Translations under genes and position numbers: made by a program
DNA from: Micromonospora chalcea
Lineage (GTDB): Bacteria; Actinomycetota; Actinomycetes; Mycobacteriales; Micromonosporaceae
Direction of reading: 5' to 3'
DNA: 64,000 nt
Assembly (NCBI RefSeq): GCF_002926165.1
Contig: NZ_MAGP01000002.1
Coordinates: forward strand, 1 to 64,000
In this document: positions 60,296 to 64,000 of the stretch, piece after piece
Position numbering within the stretch: position 1 is the first letter of the stretch
How the letters are laid out: the number at the start of each line of letters is the position of its first letter
Notes under the pieces: generated by a model
What the model was told of the DNA's origin: nothing
Databases searched by the model: none
What the model saw: only the letters and a program-made list of their open reading frames with translations

Positions 60296-60440
60296 CCGGT
60301 GCCCGGTGCCCGGTGCCCGGTGCCCGGTGCCCGGTGCCCGGTGCGCGGTGGCGCGGTGGCGCGGTGGCGCGTGGCGAGGGGGCGCGGGTGACGCGGTGAC
60401 GTCGTGGCGCGGTGGCGCGGTGGCGCCGTAATGCGGGTGG
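60296..60440. repeat. Short tandem repeats after parB
   Basis: A 7-bp unit CGGTGCC is repeated about seven times (60296-60345), running into an 8-9-bp GCGGTGGC-like unit (to about 60440). No gene lies in 60137-62042 (1.9 kb); the open frames there are composition artefacts. Confidence 0.75.
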
Positions 60441-60641
60441 CGGGGGTAGCGGTGGTAGCGCGGTGGCGATGTGCCGAGGCGACGCGGTCGCGCGCGGCGG
60501 CGGGATAGGCCGGGTGGCTAAGGCGACTGGCGCAACTTGGGCGGCTGGTTCGCTTCTGCTTCCGGGCTGGGGTGCCGAACTCGCAGACTCGCCTCAGAAC
60601 GAGGGCAAGGACGGGGTGCAGCCCGGTCGGTAGGCGGCGGC

Positions 60642-60655
60642 GTTTCACGTGAAAC
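60642..60655. promoter_or_regulatory. parS site 4
   Basis: Perfect GTTTCACGTGAAAC in the gene-free stretch. Confidence 0.9.
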
Positions 60656-61072
60656 GGGTAGGCCCGCGTGAGGCCGCCGAGCACTCCCGCCGCCCCGCCG
60701 ATGCGGCGCGCGACGCTACTGGTCGAAGCTGTACATCGAACTGCCCACGAAGCGGCGGCCGCTGCCGAACGTGAACCTCCGCTCGGGCGTGGGCAAAGGG
60801 CAACCACGTGGGTTGCAGACCTGGGCTCGTCGCCTTTGGCTACCGTGGCCCGCCCTTCGGGCGGCCCAGTTCCATGCCGGCCGCTACTGGCCACCCGGCC
60901 AAACGATGACGCGCGTCCATCGCGTCGATGCTGACATCGCGTCGCCGATGCGGCCGTCTCGCCGATGCCCCGCGCCGGTGGCCGTCGGTGCAGCCGCCGC
61001 CGCTGCGCACTCACCGCCCCGACACTCACCGCCCCGCGCGCTGCCATCCCGCCAGAGCGGCAGCTGGACCGA

Positions 61073-61123
61073 GTGGAACACCATGGGTGTCAAAACGCCT
61101 CGGAGACACCCATGGTGTTCCAC
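61073..61123. repeat. Perfect 19-bp inverted repeat
   Basis: GTGGAACACCATGGGTGTC (61073-61091) and its exact complement (61105-61123) with a 13-base loop. It is not followed by a T run and no gene ends here; a mobile or extragenic palindromic element or a structural site is possible. Confidence 0.8.
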
Positions 61124-61323
61124 CGCACCCCGGGGCGGCTGGCGTTGGCGAGCTCGGACCGAAGTGGTTCCGTCTGGGGGCGCGCGTTTCCCAAGATGTC
61201 CCCGTCGCCCCGGCCGATGACCACCCTGTCAGCAACGCCTCCAGACCACCCGCACAGGAGCCGGATGAGTTGTCGCTAGCCGCTGATCCCTCGCAGGTTC
61301 GAAGCGGGCGCGAGAATGCTCGC

Positions 61324-61394
61324 CGGAGCGACCGGAGCGACCGGAGCGACCGGAGCGACCGGAGCGACCGGAGCGACCGGAGCGACCGGAGCGG
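61324..61394. repeat. 9-bp tandem repeat (CGGAGCGAC)n
   Basis: About eight near-perfect copies of CGGAGCGAC in a row. Read in one frame it would encode SDRSDR, but no start or RBS supports a gene. Too short in period for CRISPR. Confidence 0.8.
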
Positions 61395-61760
61395 GCCGTC
61401 CGGCCGGGGCAGCCAAAGCGGCGGGGCGGCCGGGAACGGCAGGAGCCCCGGTGACCCGGCTGGCCCCGGTGGCTCGGGGTGAGCCGCGGTGCGCCGCTGA
61501 GCCGAGGTGGCTCGGATGCCGCTTCGTGTGCCGGCCTGGCGGACGCCGCCGTCCCGGCTGCTTGGCACTCGACGGGGTGTCCGGCCGGGCTGTGCCTTCA
61601 TGTTGCAGACCGGTTGGTCGACTCGGCGGGCGGACCGGTCGAGAGCCACCGTGGATCAGCCGGCCATCGAGAACCCCGGCCCCCCCGCCGGGCTGACGTA
61701 GGACCCAGCCTCCGGCGTACCGAGGACCGGCGAGGAACCACGGACGATCCGACCGCCGTC

Positions 61761-61774
61761 GTTTCACGTGAAAC
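61761..61774. promoter_or_regulatory. parS site 5
   Basis: Perfect GTTTCACGTGAAAC, 80 bases left of a DnaA-box pair. Confidence 0.9.
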
Positions 61775-61853
61775 CGACCGCAAGAAGCCCTTCCCGAACC
61801 CGGTACGGATCGCGCGCCCGATCGTTGGAAGAACGGATCCACACGCCCTCCAG

Positions 61854-61980
61854 TTATCCACAGCAGTTGTCCACAGGCTCGTCCCGTTTCACGTGAAACG
61901 AAGCGCGGAAACCCTTGCTGAGCAGTGGATGACGCACCGTACTGGTGATCTCGGCACCCTGTGGACAACGTGGTGGACAA
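61854..61980. promoter_or_regulatory. Second DnaA-box cluster, interleaved with parS site 6
   Basis: TTATCCACA (61854-61862) and TTGTCCACA (61867-61875) are both perfect, 13 bp apart. Reversed perfect TTGTCCACA lies at 61960-61968, and a one-mismatch copy at 61972-61980. parS 6 sits between them. This is 11 kb from oriC, upstream of the gene at 62043. It may control that promoter or titrate DnaA. Confidence 0.75.
61886..61899. promoter_or_regulatory. parS site 6
   Basis: Perfect GTTTCACGTGAAAC within the DnaA-box cluster. Confidence 0.9.
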
Positions 61981-62042
61981 CCTGTGCGCGGCCAGTGGAA
62001 CGGGTAGGGACAGGCGTCGCCAACTCGGTTAGGGTCAGCGTC

Positions 62043-62900
62043 GTGCCGGACACCCCTCCCTCAGTTCCAGACTTCACCCAGTGGCCGTCCTTTCCCTTCG
62101 AGGGCGATCTCCGCGTCAAGCAGCTCGACGAGCCCGTACCGTTCGAACCTCCCCGCCGCGGCGAGGCGGACCGGGAGTGCACCGCCTGCAATGCGCCCGA
62201 CGAGGCGTACATCTGGGTCGGTGAGCGGTGGCGGGTCCGTGCCATGGATCGGCCCACCGGTCTGCCGATGGTCCTGATCCTGGAGTCCCGGTCCCACCTG
62301 GATCTGGGCGACCTGCCGAATCTGCTCGCCGCCGAGCTGGGCGTGATGACCGTGCGCCTGGAGCGGGCCGTCCGGTCGCTCGACGGCGTGGCCCGGGTCC
62401 ACGTGAATCGTTGGGGCGACGGTTCCGCGCACCTGCACCTGTGGTTCCTGGCCCGGCCGTACGGGCGGCTGCAACTGCGCGGCACGTTCCTGTCGCTGTG
62501 GGACTCGATCCTGCCCCCCATCTCCGAGGACAAGTGGCGGGAGAATCTGGCCCTGGTGGCCGCGTGGCTCGCCGAGTTCGGTGGCCGGCCGCTCGCCGAG
62601 CCGCCGCGCATCCAGTGGCAGGCCCCGTCGAGCTTTGCCCCGGCCTCGGCTGCGGACGCCGCTGAGGAGCCCGAGGACGAGCCCGCATCAGTGATCGAGG
62701 CTGCGGACGAGATCCCGGAGTCCGAGGCGGCAGGGGGCGTCTCAGACCCCTCCGCGGGCCCGTCGGTCGACGACCCGGAGCCGGAGGACGGATCCGAGGC
62801 GGCCGAGGAGCAGGAGACCGGGGGCGCCCCGACTGCGGGCGAGGCCGAGGACGTGGTCGAGGACGACCAGCCGCGGGCGGGGCGTACCCGGGAGGGCTGA
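62043..62900 (+). CDS. Conserved protein with a His-rich, HIT-like motif
   Basis: 285 residues from GTG 62043. An N-terminal domain contains ECTACNAPDEAYIWVGERWRVRAMDRPTGLPMVLILESRSHLDLGDL, with CxxC. HVNRWGDGSAHLHLWFLARPYGRLQL gives an HLHLW stretch like the histidine triad of HIT hydrolases. The last 75 residues are acidic and disordered (EEPEDEPASVIEAADEIPE). The reaction is not known; a nucleotide hydrolase or transferase is suggested, not shown. The promoter region carries DnaA boxes and parS. Its stop is two bases from the convergent ddl-like stop. Confidence 0.7.
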   Translation: MPDTPPSVPDFTQWPSFPFEGDLRVKQLDEPVPFEPPRRGEADRECTACNAPDEAYIWVGERWRVRAMDRPTGLPMVLILESRSHLDLGDLPNLLAAELGVMTVRLERAVRSLDGVARVHVNRWGDGSAHLHLWFLARPYGRLQLRGTFLSLWDSILPPISEDKWRENLALVAAWLAEFGGRPLAEPPRIQWQAPSSFAPASAADAAEEPEDEPASVIEAADEIPESEAAGGVSDPSAGPSVDDPEPEDGSEAAEEQETGGAPTAGEAEDVVEDDQPRAGRTREG

Positions 62901-62902
62901 CC

Positions 62903-63895
62903 TCAGCGGCGGGCGGCGGCCCGGGTCACGAGCGTGCCGAGCACCCGGCCGAAGTCCAGCCCGGCCGCCTGGATCGCCAGCGGCAGCAGCGACGTCTCGG
63001 TCATGCCCGGGGAGACGTTCACCTCCAGCACGTGCGGGTCACCGCCGGCGTCGACGATCAGGTCGACCCGGGACACGTCGCGCAGGCCGAGCGCGGTGTG
63101 CGCGGCGAGCGCCACCTCGGTCACCCGGGCTGTCGTCGCGGCGTCGAGCCGGGCGGGCGCGTGCCAGGTGGTACGGCCGGCGGTGTAGCGGGCCGCGTAG
63201 TCGTAGACGCCGTTGCGCGGCACGATCTCGACCGGGGGCAGGGCCTGCGGGCCCTTGCCGAGGTCGAGCACGGAGACCGCCACGTCCATTCCGGGCACGT
63301 AGCGCTCCACGAGTGCGGTCTGGTCGTACGCGAAACAACCCACCATGGCGGCCGGCAGCGACGCCGCCTCCCGGACCACGGCGGCGCCCAGTCCGGAGCC
63401 GCCCTGCGCCGGTTTGACCATCAGCGGCAGCCCGAGCCGGTCGACGATCCGGTCCAGGACGGCGACCGCGCCCAGCTCGGAGAAACGGTCGTGCGGCAAC
63501 GCCACCCAGTCGGGCGTCGGGATGCCCGCCTCGCGCAGCACCGCCTTCGCCGACGGCTTGTCCCAGGCGAGCCGGGAGGACCGGGCGTCGCAGCCGACGT
63601 AGGGCACGTCCCAGAGGTCGAGCACGCCGCGCAGCGAGCCGTCCTCGCCGGTGGCGCCGTGCAGGGCGATCACCACCGCGTCCGGCGCGTCGGCGGTCAG
63701 CGCGGGCAGCAACGCCACGTCGGCGTCGCGCAGCTCCGCCTGCACGCCGACCGCGCGCAGCGCGTCGAGCACCCGGCGGCCCGACCGCAGCGAGACGTCC
63801 CGCTCGTAGGAGAGGCCACCGGCGAGTACGAGCACGTGCAGCTCGTCGACGGCGGATCCGGTCACGGGAGGCGGTGCGGCAGGGCTGTCGGACAT
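62903..63895 (-). CDS. D-alanine--D-alanine ligase-family ATP-grasp enzyme
   Basis: 330 residues from ATG 63895. VLAGGLSYERDVSLRSGRRVLDAL opens the ligase N-domain. VVIALHGATGEDGSLRGVLDLWDVPYVGCDARSSRLAWDKPSAKAVLREAGIPTPDWVAL is the Ddl signature (HGxxGEDG). PLMVKPAQGGSGLGAAVV is the ATP-grasp loop, and VDLIVDAGGDPHVLEVNVSPGMTETSLLPLA the catalytic C-domain. It joins D-Ala residues for peptidoglycan, or is a close ATP-grasp relative. An in-frame start 22 codons upstream is unlikely. Confidence 0.85.
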   Translation of the reverse strand: MSDSPAAPPPVTGSAVDELHVLVLAGGLSYERDVSLRSGRRVLDALRAVGVQAELRDADVALLPALTADAPDAVVIALHGATGEDGSLRGVLDLWDVPYVGCDARSSRLAWDKPSAKAVLREAGIPTPDWVALPHDRFSELGAVAVLDRIVDRLGLPLMVKPAQGGSGLGAAVVREAASLPAAMVGCFAYDQTALVERYVPGMDVAVSVLDLGKGPQALPPVEIVPRNGVYDYAARYTAGRTTWHAPARLDAATTARVTEVALAAHTALGLRDVSRVDLIVDAGGDPHVLEVNVSPGMTETSLLPLAIQAAGLDFGRVLGTLVTRAAARR

Positions 63896-63902
63896 GCGGG
63901 CA

Positions 63903-64000
63903 TCATGCCAAGTCGGGACCGGGCGCGTCCGAGCCGCCCTGGCGTCGGCGGGGTCCGGCACCGCCGACCGCGCCGAAGACCTTCCGCATCGCGATCTCCT
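63903..64000 (-). CDS. C-terminus of a gene running off the right edge, or a 28-residue ORF
   Basis: From ATG 63989 the frame is MRKVFGAVGGAGPRRRQGGSDAPGPDLA, ending with a stop at 63903. The same frame is open to the edge (EIA before the Met), so this is more likely the tail of a longer gene. AGGAGA before the ATG would allow a short ORF instead. Which is true needs sequence to the right. Confidence 0.4.
   Translation of the reverse strand, partial: EIAMRKVFGAVGGAGPRRRQGGSDAPGPDLA

Noticed and set aside
61324..61394. Possible CRISPR array
   Set aside because: Period of 9 bp with no spacers; a simple tandem repeat.

Overview
The window is GC-rich DNA (roughly 70% or more by eye) with GTG starts, DUF397 and SigE-family regulators, and an rpmH-dnaA-dnaN-gnd-recF-dciA-gyrB-gyrA chromosome core. 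This is an actinomycete of the Micromonosporaceae type, most likely Micromonospora or a close relative. It spans the chromosomal replication origin (oriC, about 50.29-50.75 kb, between dnaN and dnaA) with about 50 kb to one side and 13 kb to the other.

1-36.5 kb, accessory and housekeeping arm. It contains an FAD monooxygenase divergent from its TetR regulator with a doubled operator, and two separate SigE-family sigma factor plus membrane beta-propeller modules (1.7-3.5 and 11.1-12.8 kb). It also holds a rhodanese, large secreted or membrane-anchored proteins including an HEIAH metallopeptidase, and a regulatory island at 13-15.5 kb (two Imm5-like proteins and a CxxC protein, divergent from an XRE/DUF5753-DUF397 pair). 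Then come proS, a CBS protein, a SufE-like protein, a DsbA/FrnE-like protein, a YbaK-like protein, an NmrA-like reductase, an MFS exporter, a 1478-residue P-type ATPase and a Sua5/TsaC protein. Several small regulator-enzyme pairs follow, then an LPXTG protein. Three decayed genes lie here: a truncated methyltransferase, a merR with a nonsense codon and a DUF4259 remnant.

37-57.5 kb, replication core. In order: tRNA-Ala(UGC), a 42-residue DLW-39-like ORF, tRNA-Ile(GAU), a DUF3566 protein, gyrA carrying a 420-residue intein with a homing endonuclease, gyrB, three inserted genes (one OhrR-like), dciA, recF, gnd, dnaN, oriC, dnaA. Divergent from dnaA is the rpmH-rnpA-yidD-yidC-jag-rsmG operon.

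57.5-64 kb, segregation region. parA and parB are surrounded by six perfect parS sites. A 1.9-kb gene-free stretch follows with tandem repeats, a perfect 19-bp inverted repeat and a second cluster of DnaA boxes beside parS. The window ends with a histidine-rich-motif protein of unknown function, a D-Ala-D-Ala ligase-like gene and the end of one more gene at the right edge.

The most notable observations are the full-length GyrA intein, the second DnaA-box cluster next to parS, three different palindromic units between the oriC boxes and dnaA, the Imm5-like/XRE/DUF397 island, and several predicted operators that pair with adjacent regulators or lack one.
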